From Stieleria maiorica (GTDB lineage Bacteria > Planctomycetota > Planctomycetia > Pirellulales > Pirellulaceae): DNA of 64,000 nt. Position 1 is the stretch's first letter, and each line of letters opens with the position of its first letter. Where the stretch lies: the NCBI RefSeq assembly GCF_008035925.1, contig NZ_CP036264.1, positions 4,958,402 through 5,022,401 of the forward strand. Direction: 5' to 3'. The notes under the pieces are model-generated. The model ran no database searches and was not told the DNA's origin. It was given only the letters and a program-made list of their open reading frames with translations. Positions 19,167 to 27,523 of the stretch are shown in pieces. A program made the position numbers and the translations under genes.

Positions 19167-22070
19167 TTGACCTTGCTCTCTCAATCCCCCCCAAAACAGC
19201 CCCCCACGGACGCCAAACACATCTCGGTCCGCGGCTGCCGCGTCCACAACTTGCGCGATGTCGATTTGGATCTGCCCCGTGGCAAACTGATCGCCTTTTG
19301 CGGGCTTTCGGGCAGCGGCAAGAGTTCGCTTGCGCTCGACACGCTGCACGCCGAGGGCCAACGCTGTTACATCGAGAGCTTTTCGGCCTACACGCGTCAA
19401 TTCCTTCAGCGGCTGGATAAACCCGATTGCGATTCGATCACCGGGATTCCCCCGGCGGTGGCGGTGACGCGCGCCGGCGGGTCGAAAACGAATCGCAGCA
19501 CCGTGGGGACGGCGACCGAGATCGCCGACCACCTGCGTCTGCTGTTTGCCAAATGCGCCACGCTGTACTGCACCGGGTGCGGCCGCGAAGTCCGGGAGGA
19601 CGATCCCACGACGATCGCGGAAGAACTGGCCGCGGCATCCGGGCGTGCGATGATCGGGTTCCAGGTCTGGTTGCCCAATCGCAAATCCGGCGGCGAGATC
19701 TTGCTGGGGTTGCAACGGGCCGGCTATCTGCGGCTGATCTTGGGCGGCCAATCCTTTCATCTGTCCGATTCCGACCGGTCCGCACTGGCCAAGCAGATCG
19801 GCCGCAAAGGCGCCGAATGCATCGTCGTGGTCGATCGTGTTTCCGGCCAGACCGATCTGTCGCGACTGACCGAATCGCTGGAAACGGCGATGGACGAAGG
19901 GCACGGACGCGCGGTGGTCCTGACCGACGCCCCGCCCAAGGGCCCGCCCAGCGGTGATTCACCGACCGATGAAATGACGGTGCCCGGCCGACTCACTCAA
20001 ATTGATGGCCGCGACTGGATCTTACGGGTGATCAGCGATCAACGTCGCTGCGATCAGTGCGACCTGGACTACCCGGACCCGGTGCCCCGGTTGTTCAATT
20101 TCAACAACCCTTTGGGGGCCTGCGAGACCTGTGAGGGGTTCGGCGAACTGGTCGACGTGGACATGGACCTGGTCGTTCCCGACCCGACGCTCTCCATCGC
20201 CGAGGGTGCGATCGCGCCCTGGAACACGCCGTCGTACCGACATGAGTTGGAGGAATTGTTGGCGCTGGCCGGCGACTACGACCTGCCGACCGACGTGCCG
20301 TACAACAAGCTGAAGAAGAAGCACCTAAAGCTGATCCAACGCGGCGTCCCGGAGCGCGACTTCGGCGGGCTGGACGGTTTCTTCGCCTGGCTGGATCGTA
20401 AAAAGTACAAGATGCACATCCGCATCTTTGCCTCGCGCTACCGCAGTTATCGAACCTGCGACGGATGCGACGGCCGTCGATACAACGCGTCGGCGCTCGC
20501 CTACAAGATCGCCGATCGGACGATCGCGGACCTGTTGGAGATGCCGGCAACCGCGGCGGCCGATTTCTTTCGTGGCGCACCGCTGGAACCCCGGCAACGC
20601 GAGATCGCTGCCGAACCCTTGCGTCAAATCTCCGATCGAATCGGATACCTGGAATCGGTCGGGCTGGGTTATCTGCAACTGAATCGTCCCCTGCGAACGC
20701 TCTCCGGCGGTGAAACACAGCGGGTCGCGTTGACCGCCGCCTTGGGCGGAAATCTGGTCAACATGTTGTACGTGTTGGATGAACCGACCGCAGGGCTGCA
20801 CCCAAAAGACGTCCGCCGATTGTCCGAATCGATCGGTTCGCTGCGTGATCGCGGCAACACGGTCATCGTCGTCGAACACAACGAAACGATGATCGAAACG
20901 GCGGACCGCGTCGTCGAGATCGGTCCCGGGGCCGGTCGCGACGGGGGTTGCGTGGTGTTCGAAGGGACGCCGAAGCAAATGCTGCGCAACCGCGATTCGC
21001 TGACCGGTCAGTTTCTTTCCGGGAAGCGCGGACACACGTTGCGGCATCACGATCCCCGCGCCGCCCGCGGACACATCACCTTGCGGGGAGCCCACGGGCA
21101 CAACCTGCAAAATGTCACCGTCGATTTTCCGCTCGGCGTATTGTGCGTCGTCACCGGTGTCTCGGGCAGCGGCAAAAGTTCGCTGGTCCAAGACACACTG
21201 CTGGAAGCGATCCGACACGAAAAACTGCACCAAGCCGCCAAGCCGCTTCCCTACCAATCGGTCAGCGGACTGGGACAGATTCAAGATTGCGTGTCGGTCG
21301 ATCAATCCCCCATCAGCCGTTCCCCACGCAGTTGTCCGGTGACCTACCTGAAAGCATTCGATCCGATTCGAAAGGTGTTCGCCGACAGTGTCGAAGCGCG
21401 GGCGCGAGGGCTGACCCCAAGCCACTTCACGTTCAACAGCGCCAAGGGACAGTGTCCGGAATGTGAAGGCACCGGGGTGCTGGAGATCGACATGCAGTTT
21501 TTGGCCGATGTTTCGATGCAATGTCCGGAGTGTCACGGGACGCGGTTCCGGGATGACATTTTGAAGGCACGTTACCGCGACCGATCGATCGCCGAGGTGT
21601 TGGCGATGAGCTCACGCGAGGCGTACGACTTCTTTCGCGGCGCGGCGAAGGTCCAGGCGCGGCTGAAGCGGATGATCGATGTCGGCCTGGGCTACCTGTC
21701 GCTGGGCCAACCCGCCACCACACTCTCCAGCGGCGAAGGCCAGCGGTTGAAACTGGCTGCGTTCTTGGCATCGGCCAAACGCAAACGCACGTTGTTTGTG
21801 ATGGACGAACCGACAACCGGATTGCACTTCGAGGACCTGATCCGGCTGGTCGATTGTTTCGATGCCCTGATCGCCGACGGACACTCGCTGTTGGTCGTCG
21901 AGCACAATCCCCTACTGATGCTCTCGGCCGACCACATCATCGACCTCGGTCCCGGCGGCGGCGACGCCGGAGGCAGGGTCATCGCCGAAGGCACCCCAGC
22001 GGAAATCGCCAACTGCACCGAAAGCGAAACCGGAAAGGTCTTGGCAGAAGAGATCCGGCGCGGGGAATGA
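19167..22070 (+). CDS. uvrA: Excinuclease ABC subunit A homologue (UvrA)
   Basis: The protein has 967 residues and starts at TTG 19167. No ATG is near, and family similarity begins around residue 19 (ISVRGCRVHNLRDVDLDLP), so the exact start is uncertain. It has two ABC ATPase halves: Walker A GLSGSGKSS at 46-54 and GVSGSGKSS near 664, and signatures LSGGETQR near 512 and LSSGEGQR near 852. Zinc modules include C-x2-C near 294 and CPEC pairs near 761 and 783. The UvrB-binding and insertion regions are about the usual length. UvrA dimers scan DNA for bulky lesions and load UvrB. The sequence after the first Walker region (AVTRAGGSKTNRSTVG) departs from the usual DQK form, so this may be a paralogue rather than the housekeeping UvrA. 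Confidence 0.88.
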   Translation: MTLLSQSPPKQPPTDAKHISVRGCRVHNLRDVDLDLPRGKLIAFCGLSGSGKSSLALDTLHAEGQRCYIESFSAYTRQFLQRLDKPDCDSITGIPPAVAVTRAGGSKTNRSTVGTATEIADHLRLLFAKCATLYCTGCGREVREDDPTTIAEELAAASGRAMIGFQVWLPNRKSGGEILLGLQRAGYLRLILGGQSFHLSDSDRSALAKQIGRKGAECIVVVDRVSGQTDLSRLTESLETAMDEGHGRAVVLTDAPPKGPPSGDSPTDEMTVPGRLTQIDGRDWILRVISDQRRCDQCDLDYPDPVPRLFNFNNPLGACETCEGFGELVDVDMDLVVPDPTLSIAEGAIAPWNTPSYRHELEELLALAGDYDLPTDVPYNKLKKKHLKLIQRGVPERDFGGLDGFFAWLDRKKYKMHIRIFASRYRSYRTCDGCDGRRYNASALAYKIADRTIADLLEMPATAAADFFRGAPLEPRQREIAAEPLRQISDRIGYLESVGLGYLQLNRPLRTLSGGETQRVALTAALGGNLVNMLYVLDEPTAGLHPKDVRRLSESIGSLRDRGNTVIVVEHNETMIETADRVVEIGPGAGRDGGCVVFEGTPKQMLRNRDSLTGQFLSGKRGHTLRHHDPRAARGHITLRGAHGHNLQNVTVDFPLGVLCVVTGVSGSGKSSLVQDTLLEAIRHEKLHQAAKPLPYQSVSGLGQIQDCVSVDQSPISRSPRSCPVTYLKAFDPIRKVFADSVEARARGLTPSHFTFNSAKGQCPECEGTGVLEIDMQFLADVSMQCPECHGTRFRDDILKARYRDRSIAEVLAMSSREAYDFFRGAAKVQARLKRMIDVGLGYLSLGQPATTLSSGEGQRLKLAAFLASAKRKRTLFVMDEPTTGLHFEDLIRLVDCFDALIADGHSLLVVEHNPLLMLSADHIIDLGPGGGDAGGRVIAEGTPAEIANCTESETGKVLAEEIRRGE

Positions 22071-22164
22071 CAGAAAAATGAAGGGCAGAAGACAAAAAAT
22101 GGGTGACAGGAAAATGGTGCAGGGTGAGAGGAGATGACAGAAAAATAGGGGGCAGAAAAATGGG
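22068..22164. repeat. Left inverted-repeat flank of the GxxExxY cassette
   Basis: Purine-rich motifs of about 15 bases related to TGACAGAAAAATRGGG recur at 22068, 22084, 22104, 22135 and 22151. The first one supplies the TGA stop codon of uvrA. The core 22135-22164 matches the reverse complement of 22997-23026 at 29 of 30 bases. Confidence 0.9.
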
Positions 22165-22189
22165 GGCGGGGCGTGAGTGATAAATAGGG

Positions 22190-22984
22190 TTAAGTCGCTT
22201 TGTGGAGCGTTCGGAAAGAGACCTTGTGTAGTCCGATGTTCAGCCAGTGAAGCCGATCCCTATCGAGGTGGTTCAGAAAGAGCTGAGAATGGCGTTCGAA
22301 TTCTTCGAGACGTTGGGACAGTGTTGAGATCATGATCACATCACCCGTCCGATTAGCGCGGATCCTTTGTTGCCCACATTCCATGTTGCCAGATGTGACG
22401 GTAGCGATGGAATGTGATTGATCAGCACCGCCATGAAAGAAGTCTGAAAGTGATAGATAGAGACCTTGGTCAAGTCCCGTGCCGCAGTCTCGAAGGGCAT
22501 CGATCATGCATTGCATCCAATCGCGATCCAAGCTTGCTGATGGCGAAAAGCTGTCGATCTCCAACGTAAAAGATTGTCGTTGCGCTCGGGTCAGAGCGAC
22601 GTTGACGAACTCCTGCTCGATCTTTTCTGGACGCAGGTTAACGAGTTTGCCGGATCGCACTTCACAAAGCATCAGATAGTTTAGGAGCTGTGCGCGATGC
22701 ACATCGCACAGTGTATCGACCGATTTCCATTCAAAGATTGCGGCCCCCAGGAATAACGAGTCCAAAGCGTATCGACGCGTAAATTGACCGTGGCTGACAA
22801 CGATCGGAACCTCATATAACGTGTCAGCAAAGGATTCACGGATTTTGCGATGGTATACGGACTCATTAAAAACGCGTCCCATTTCCTTCCGGATCGCAAA
22901 CACGCTGCCCATCACGTCATAACAGATCTGAGAAAACTCCCGTTTCCCAACAGCCCGGATCTTCGCCCCAATTTCAATCGGCAT
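22190..22984 (-). CDS. Long-form GxxExxY protein (PD-(D/E)XK nuclease-like fold)
   Basis: The protein has 264 residues from ATG 22984; a GTG lies just before it, and GGGGGGAAG precedes both. Residues 20-130 match the GxxExxY family: GRVFNESVY where the family motif sits (E41, Y44; the first Gly is Val here), then YALDSLFLG with D75, FEWKSVD with E85 and K87, and a QLLNYL segment at 99-104. D, E and K fit a PD-(D/E)XK nuclease-type core. The family is usually about 130 residues; here a second half of about 130 residues ends in LHWLNIGLHKVSFRTL and is unrecognised. The family's role is not established. The gene fills a cassette bounded by inverted repeats, between the uvrA and rbsC stop codons. 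Confidence 0.8.
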   Translation of the reverse strand: MPIEIGAKIRAVGKREFSQICYDVMGSVFAIRKEMGRVFNESVYHRKIRESFADTLYEVPIVVSHGQFTRRYALDSLFLGAAIFEWKSVDTLCDVHRAQLLNYLMLCEVRSGKLVNLRPEKIEQEFVNVALTRAQRQSFTLEIDSFSPSASLDRDWMQCMIDALRDCGTGLDQGLYLSLSDFFHGGADQSHSIATVTSGNMECGQQRIRANRTGDVIMISTLSQRLEEFERHSQLFLNHLDRDRLHWLNIGLHKVSFRTLHKAT

Positions 22985-22996
22985 CACTTCCCCCCT

Positions 22997-23026
22997 CCCA
23001 TTTTCCTGCCCCCTATTTTTCTGTCA
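22997..23026. repeat. Right inverted-repeat flank of the GxxExxY cassette
   Basis: Reverse complement of the left core 22135-22164 with one mismatch. Similar polypyrimidine sequence extends on both sides, from 22988 to about 23036, and touches the rbsC stop codon at 23037-23039. Confidence 0.9.
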
Positions 23027-23036
23027 CCTCTCTCCC

Positions 23037-23987
23037 TTACCTGCCTCCCCAGCGGCTGCGGAGGGCGTCTAGCAGGACGGCGGCGATGATGACGGCGCCG
23101 GTGATCAGCTGCTTGATCGCGTCTTCCACCCCCAGCTGTGCTAAACCCGACTGCAGCACGGCGATGATCAGCACGCCGATGAACGATGCCACCACACTGC
23201 CGCGCCCGCCCATCAAACTGGTCCCCCCGATCACACAAGCAGCGATCGCCGACAGCTCCAACCCGATCGCCGCATTCGGGTCTGCACTGGACAGCCGACT
23301 GGTTTGCGACAGCGCCGCCAATCCGCACAACAACCCCAGAATCACAAACGTCGCGATCGTGTACGGTGCCGTGCGAATCCCGCTCATCCGAACCGCTTCT
23401 TCATTTGTCCCGATGGCGACGCAGTAACGCCCGAAAACGGTTCGCGTCAGCAAGAATTGTCCGGCGATCACGACGACCACAGCCACCAAAAACGCGGGCG
23501 AGAGTGGAATCCACGCCAGCGGTTCCCCAAACGATTCCACTCGGCTGCCGATGTACATCGTCTGGGAATCCGTGATCACCTTCGTTCCGCCACGGGCCAT
23601 TTCCAACATGCCCAGCGTGACGATAAACGACGGGATCGAAAACCACACCGAGACAAACCCGTTGAACAAGCCGCACAGCGACGTGACCAGCAGGCACGCC
23701 GCAAACGCCGCCGGCAGTCCCCACTCGTGCCGCACCATCAGCACGCCGATCACCGCCGATCCGAGCGCCAGCACCGAACCGACCGACAAGTCGATTCCAG
23801 CCACGATCAACACCAACGTCATGCCGACCGAAACGAAGATCAAGTCCGGATTGGAATTGGCGATCGTGACCAGCGTCTGGGTCTGAAAAAAATTCTTCGA
23901 GCTGACCGAAAACACCGCGATCAACAACACCAACACTCCTACGAGCCCGGCGTACTGTAAAAACGACTGAGAGAGCTTATGTTTCAT
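23037..23987 (-). CDS. rbsC: Ribose-type sugar ABC transporter permease
   Basis: The protein has 316 residues, the usual RbsC length. It has about 8-10 hydrophobic segments, and the family signatures AGIDLSVGSVLALGSAVIG (about 64-82) and AIAACVIGGTSLMGGRGSV (about 248-266) are clear. Two copies form the membrane channel that works with RbsA and the binding protein. The start overlaps the rbsA stop by 4 bases. It is the last gene of the operon. Its stop codon abuts the right inverted repeat of the GxxExxY cassette, with no obvious terminator in between. The sugar cannot be read from the permease alone. Confidence 0.92.
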   Translation of the reverse strand: MKHKLSQSFLQYAGLVGVLVLLIAVFSVSSKNFFQTQTLVTIANSNPDLIFVSVGMTLVLIVAGIDLSVGSVLALGSAVIGVLMVRHEWGLPAAFAACLLVTSLCGLFNGFVSVWFSIPSFIVTLGMLEMARGGTKVITDSQTMYIGSRVESFGEPLAWIPLSPAFLVAVVVVIAGQFLLTRTVFGRYCVAIGTNEEAVRMSGIRTAPYTIATFVILGLLCGLAALSQTSRLSSADPNAAIGLELSAIAACVIGGTSLMGGRGSVVASFIGVLIIAVLQSGLAQLGVEDAIKQLITGAVIIAAVLLDALRSRWGGR

Positions 23988-25540
23988 GTTCCCGATGCGT
24001 CTGCAAATTCATTCGTTCGATGCCCCGCAAAACTCGCTTGCAAAATGGCATCTTCGGACCACAACGACCGCGGCCGGGTTTCCACCAACCGGCCGGCCGA
24101 CATCACCGCGATGCGGTCACAGGTGTCAAACAGTTCTTCCAAATCACTGCTGACGATCACGATGCCCTTGCCGGCCGAGGCCAGAGAATCGAACAGTTCA
24201 TAGATTTTTCGTCGTGCGGCGACATCGATCCCGCGGGTCGGTTCGTCGAACAAAAACACGTCGGCGTCGCGGGTCAGCCATTTCGCGATCGCGACCTTTT
24301 GTTGATTTCCGCCGCTCAGCGACGCGACCACCTGTTCGATGTCGGTGCAGCGAGTTTCCATGGCGCGACACATCTGGTCGGCGACGGTCGCTTCGTGAGC
24401 GCCCTTGATGACGCCGAATCGGGAAAACCGTTTGACCATCGCACTGAGCGACGTGTTGCAGCGGATCGACTGCTCCAAAAGCAACCCGTTGTGCTTGCGA
24501 TCTTCGGTGACCATCGCCAGTCCGGCCGCGACGGCTTGTGCCGGGTGCAAGAACTGCCTGGAGACCGCCCCGGCGATCGAGACGCTGCCCGATTCCGGTC
24601 GGTCGGCACCAAAGATCGCTCGCAGCAATTCTGTTCGCCCCGATCCGACCAACCCGGCGATGCCCAACGTTTCACCGGCGTGGACTGCGAACGACACGTC
24701 ACGGACGAAACCGCGGCAAAGTCGGTCGACGACCAACACGGCCGGTTGATCGGCACCCGTCGCATCGTCGACTGTTTCGATCGACGCGGCCTGCCGCACG
24801 CGCATCGGTGTCGTCGCCACGTCGCCACTCATCCGTTCCACCATCTGGTCGGTCGAGACCGACGCGGCGTCTTCAGTGCCGACGTATTGGCCGTCCCGGA
24901 GCACGGTGACGCGATCGGCGATCCGTTTGACTTCGTCCAGTCGGTGAGAAATGTAGATCATGCCGACGCCGCGATCACGCAATTGATTCAGTTGGTCGAA
25001 CAATCGTTCCGTTTCGCTGCCGCTGAGCGCCGCGGTGGGTTCATCCAAGATCAACAGCTTGCAATCACGCGAAAGCGCGGCCGCGATTTCCACCACTTGC
25101 TGCGTCCCGACACCCAGATCCGCGACCGGCGTGTGGGTATCCACGTGGTCCAACTGAAGCCGGTTCAACGCCTCGCGCGCTTGGCGATGCAAGGCACGGC
25201 GTTGCACGATGCCGGCGAACGAGGGGAGGCGATTGAGCAACAGGTTTTCGGCAACGCTAAGGGTCGCGATCAGATTTAATTCCTGTTGGATGATCTGAAC
25301 ACCGGCCGATTCGGCGGCCTGTTTGTGCGCCGGGGCATACTGCCGGCCCTCGATCCGCATGTTGCCGGCGGTGACGTCGGCCAGCCCGGCGATCATCTTG
25401 CACAGCGTCGACTTGCCGGCGCCGTTGGCACCAAGCAACGCGTGGATTTCACCGCCGCGGACGTCAAAGTCGACGTCGCGCAGCACGGTCACGCGACCGT
25501 AACGTTTGGTCATGCCGACCGCATCAAACAACACGCTCAC
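23984..25540 (-). CDS. rbsA: Ribose-type sugar ABC transporter ATP-binding protein
   Basis: The protein has 518 residues with two tandem ABC domains. Domain 1: Walker A GANGAGKST at 37-45, signature region VGTQQVVEIA, Walker B LLILDEPTAALS. Domain 2: the degenerate Walker A GLVGSGRTE normal for this family, signature LSGGNQQKVAIAKWL, and Walker B VFLFDEPTRGID. This is the RbsA/MglA/XylG architecture. It hydrolyses ATP to drive sugar import through RbsC. It overlaps rbsB and rbsC by 4 bases each, so the three are probably translationally coupled. Confidence 0.94.
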   Translation of the reverse strand: MSVLFDAVGMTKRYGRVTVLRDVDFDVRGGEIHALLGANGAGKSTLCKMIAGLADVTAGNMRIEGRQYAPAHKQAAESAGVQIIQQELNLIATLSVAENLLLNRLPSFAGIVQRRALHRQAREALNRLQLDHVDTHTPVADLGVGTQQVVEIAAALSRDCKLLILDEPTAALSGSETERLFDQLNQLRDRGVGMIYISHRLDEVKRIADRVTVLRDGQYVGTEDAASVSTDQMVERMSGDVATTPMRVRQAASIETVDDATGADQPAVLVVDRLCRGFVRDVSFAVHAGETLGIAGLVGSGRTELLRAIFGADRPESGSVSIAGAVSRQFLHPAQAVAAGLAMVTEDRKHNGLLLEQSIRCNTSLSAMVKRFSRFGVIKGAHEATVADQMCRAMETRCTDIEQVVASLSGGNQQKVAIAKWLTRDADVFLFDEPTRGIDVAARRKIYELFDSLASAGKGIVIVSSDLEELFDTCDRIAVMSAGRLVETRPRSLWSEDAILQASFAGHRTNEFADASGT

Positions 25541-26505
25541 AGCGTTTCCGCCGTGACCAGGTCGACCGGAGTTTCGACGTCGCTGGGATCGTCGGTTTCG
25601 CCGTTGATCAGTTGTAGCGCCGTTTCGATTCCGAAAACCGCCAACTGGCCGCCGTACTGGTCGGCCGTGGCCAGGATCTTACCGTCGCGAATGGCCTGCT
25701 GCACCGCCGAGATGTTGTCAAAGCCGACGACCAACACATCGCCCGCTTTGCCGGCGGATTTGACCGCGGCGATCGCACCCAAGGCCATCGAATCGTTGGC
25801 GGCCAAAATCGCTTTGATGTCCGGATGCTCGCTCAGAATCGATGCCGCGATCGAATTCGCCTTGGCCATCTCCCACTCGGCACTTTGGCTGGATACGATC
25901 TCGATGCCGGCCGCCTGCATCGCCGATTCAAAGCCTGCCAGTCGTTGCTGGGCGTTGAACGACGTCCGAATGCCTTCGAGAATCGCCACCTTGTCGCCGC
26001 TGGACAATTTGCCGGCCAGGTAGTCGCCGACTTTCTTTGCGCCCGCTTTGTTGTCGGGACCGACGAAAGGAATTGCGACCTCTTCGCTGGCCAACACGTC
26101 CGCGTCCAGTTGGTTGTCGATGTTGATCACCACGACGCCTTTGTTGATCGCCTTTCGCAGGGCAGGCACCAACGCTTTAGAATCGGCCGGTGCGATCACA
26201 ATCGCGTCGGCTCCGGCGGCCACCATCTCGTCGACCAAAGCCACCTGACGGCTCAGATCGCGTTCGTCTTTGATGCCGTTGACGATCAATTCGTACTCAT
26301 CGGCGTGTTCACCTTGGTGCGACTTGGCCCCTTCGGCCATCGTCGAAAAGAACTCGTTGGCCAACGATTTCATGATCAACGCGACCTTCGGACGCGCGTC
26401 GCCTTCGGACGCTTTCGGATCCGTCGTCGCGGTGTCGCTTTTCGAAGAACAGCCGGCGACGGCAAAGACGGCGGCAAACAGAGATGTCAGTAGAACGTGA
26501 CGCAT
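25537..26505 (-). CDS. rbsB: Sugar-binding lipoprotein of the ribose-type ABC transporter
   Basis: The protein has 322 residues. A lipoprotein signal has lipobox AVAGC with C19, followed by a polar linker. From about residue 39 it is a periplasmic-binding protein of the RbsB class (PKVALIMKSLANEFFSTMAEGAK, then IVIAPADSKALVPALRKA, VVINIDNQLD, ILAANDSMALGAIAAVKSAG, VVGFDN). Membrane anchoring differs from the soluble E. coli RbsB. Ribose is the likely ligand from the linked ribokinase, but other pentoses or nucleoside sugars are possible. Confidence 0.92.
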   Translation of the reverse strand: MRHVLLTSLFAAVFAVAGCSSKSDTATTDPKASEGDARPKVALIMKSLANEFFSTMAEGAKSHQGEHADEYELIVNGIKDERDLSRQVALVDEMVAAGADAIVIAPADSKALVPALRKAINKGVVVINIDNQLDADVLASEEVAIPFVGPDNKAGAKKVGDYLAGKLSSGDKVAILEGIRTSFNAQQRLAGFESAMQAAGIEIVSSQSAEWEMAKANSIAASILSEHPDIKAILAANDSMALGAIAAVKSAGKAGDVLVVGFDNISAVQQAIRDGKILATADQYGGQLAVFGIETALQLINGETDDPSDVETPVDLVTAETL

Positions 26506-26577
26506 CGAAGACTCGTTGACGGGATGGGATTGGAATGAAATGGAAAACAGCGACAGGAAAGGGCGACCGGTAGCGGA

Positions 26578-27501
26578 TCAATCGCACACCGCATCGATTT
26601 GTGTTCTCTGCGGTAAACTCGGTTGGGCGCCCCGCTTGGACGCCGCCAGGGCTCCGGCCCGATTGGCCCACGCTATCGCGTCGCGAAGTGAACCGGTTTC
26701 GGCCCATCGGACCGCCAGGGCGCCGGCAAAGGCGTCGCCGGCGGCCGTGGTGTCGACGGCATCGACCTCGATCGACTCGATCAGTTCGGCCCTCGCGCCG
26801 TCGTACAACATCGTGCCGCGCGGCCCCAAGGTGATCGCGACCGCGGCCGGTCCGCGGGCGTGCAACTGTTTGGCAATCGCCACGGCATCATCGATCGTCT
26901 CGATCCGGCCGCCGACGATCGCCGTGGCTTCGGATTCGTTGGGACAGATCAGATCGACGTCCAGCAATCCGTCGCCGAGTGTCGCCGCCGGCGCGGGATC
27001 CAAGATCACTTTGGCCCCCGAACGTTTGGCGGTTTGGATTCCCGCCAGCACCGTCGGCTGGGGCGTTTCCAGTTGCACCATCAAGACATCACAATCGTTG
27101 ATGGCGTTTTCAAAGCGACGGACGTCTGCGGGGGTGATCCGCGCGTTCGCCCCCGGGATCACGATGATCGCGTTCTCCCCGCTGTTTTCGACGTTGACGA
27201 TTGCGAGACCCGATTCACAGGATTCGGCTTTCAACACCGCGTCGCAATCGATCGACTCGGCAATCAGGTTGGCGAGTAGTTTTTGACCGAACCCGTCATC
27301 GCCGACGCAGCCGATCATGCGAACCGCGCCGCCGCATCGCGCTGCGGCGACCGCTTGGTTTGCCCCTTTGCCGCCGGGGACTTCCGTCATCGATTGCGCC
27401 GACACCGTCTCACCCGGTTTCGGCAAATGATCACAGCGAATCACAAGATCCATATTGATGGACCCTAACACAGCGATCGTCGGCTTTGACACGTTGTTCA
27501 T
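26578..27501 (-). CDS. rbsK: Ribokinase (PfkB family)
   Basis: The protein has 307 residues from ATG 27501, 22 bases after the rbsR stop. An N-terminal GSINMDLVIRCDHLPKPGET and GGKGANQAVAAARCG (PfkB signature 1, residues 43-57) are followed by DTTAAGDAFAGALA (signature 2), with the catalytic base Asp256. It phosphorylates ribose at O5 after uptake by RbsBAC. Operon order is R-K-B-A-C. Similar kinases act on other sugars, but the N-terminal NMD and GGKGAN motifs favour ribokinase. Confidence 0.93.
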   Translation of the reverse strand: MNNVSKPTIAVLGSINMDLVIRCDHLPKPGETVSAQSMTEVPGGKGANQAVAAARCGGAVRMIGCVGDDGFGQKLLANLIAESIDCDAVLKAESCESGLAIVNVENSGENAIIVIPGANARITPADVRRFENAINDCDVLMVQLETPQPTVLAGIQTAKRSGAKVILDPAPAATLGDGLLDVDLICPNESEATAIVGGRIETIDDAVAIAKQLHARGPAAVAITLGPRGTMLYDGARAELIESIEVDAVDTTAAGDAFAGALAVRWAETGSLRDAIAWANRAGALAASKRGAQPSLPQRTQIDAVCD

Positions 27502-27523
27502 TACGTTGAAGGACAGGGAAAGT

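Noticed and set aside
20325..21536. Minus-strand open frame of 403 codons inside uvrA
   Set aside because: Antisense to conserved UvrA motifs (Walker A, zinc modules); no own features.
24020..25279. Plus-strand open frame of 419 codons across rbsA
   Set aside because: Antisense to RbsA; peptide has no recognised domain.
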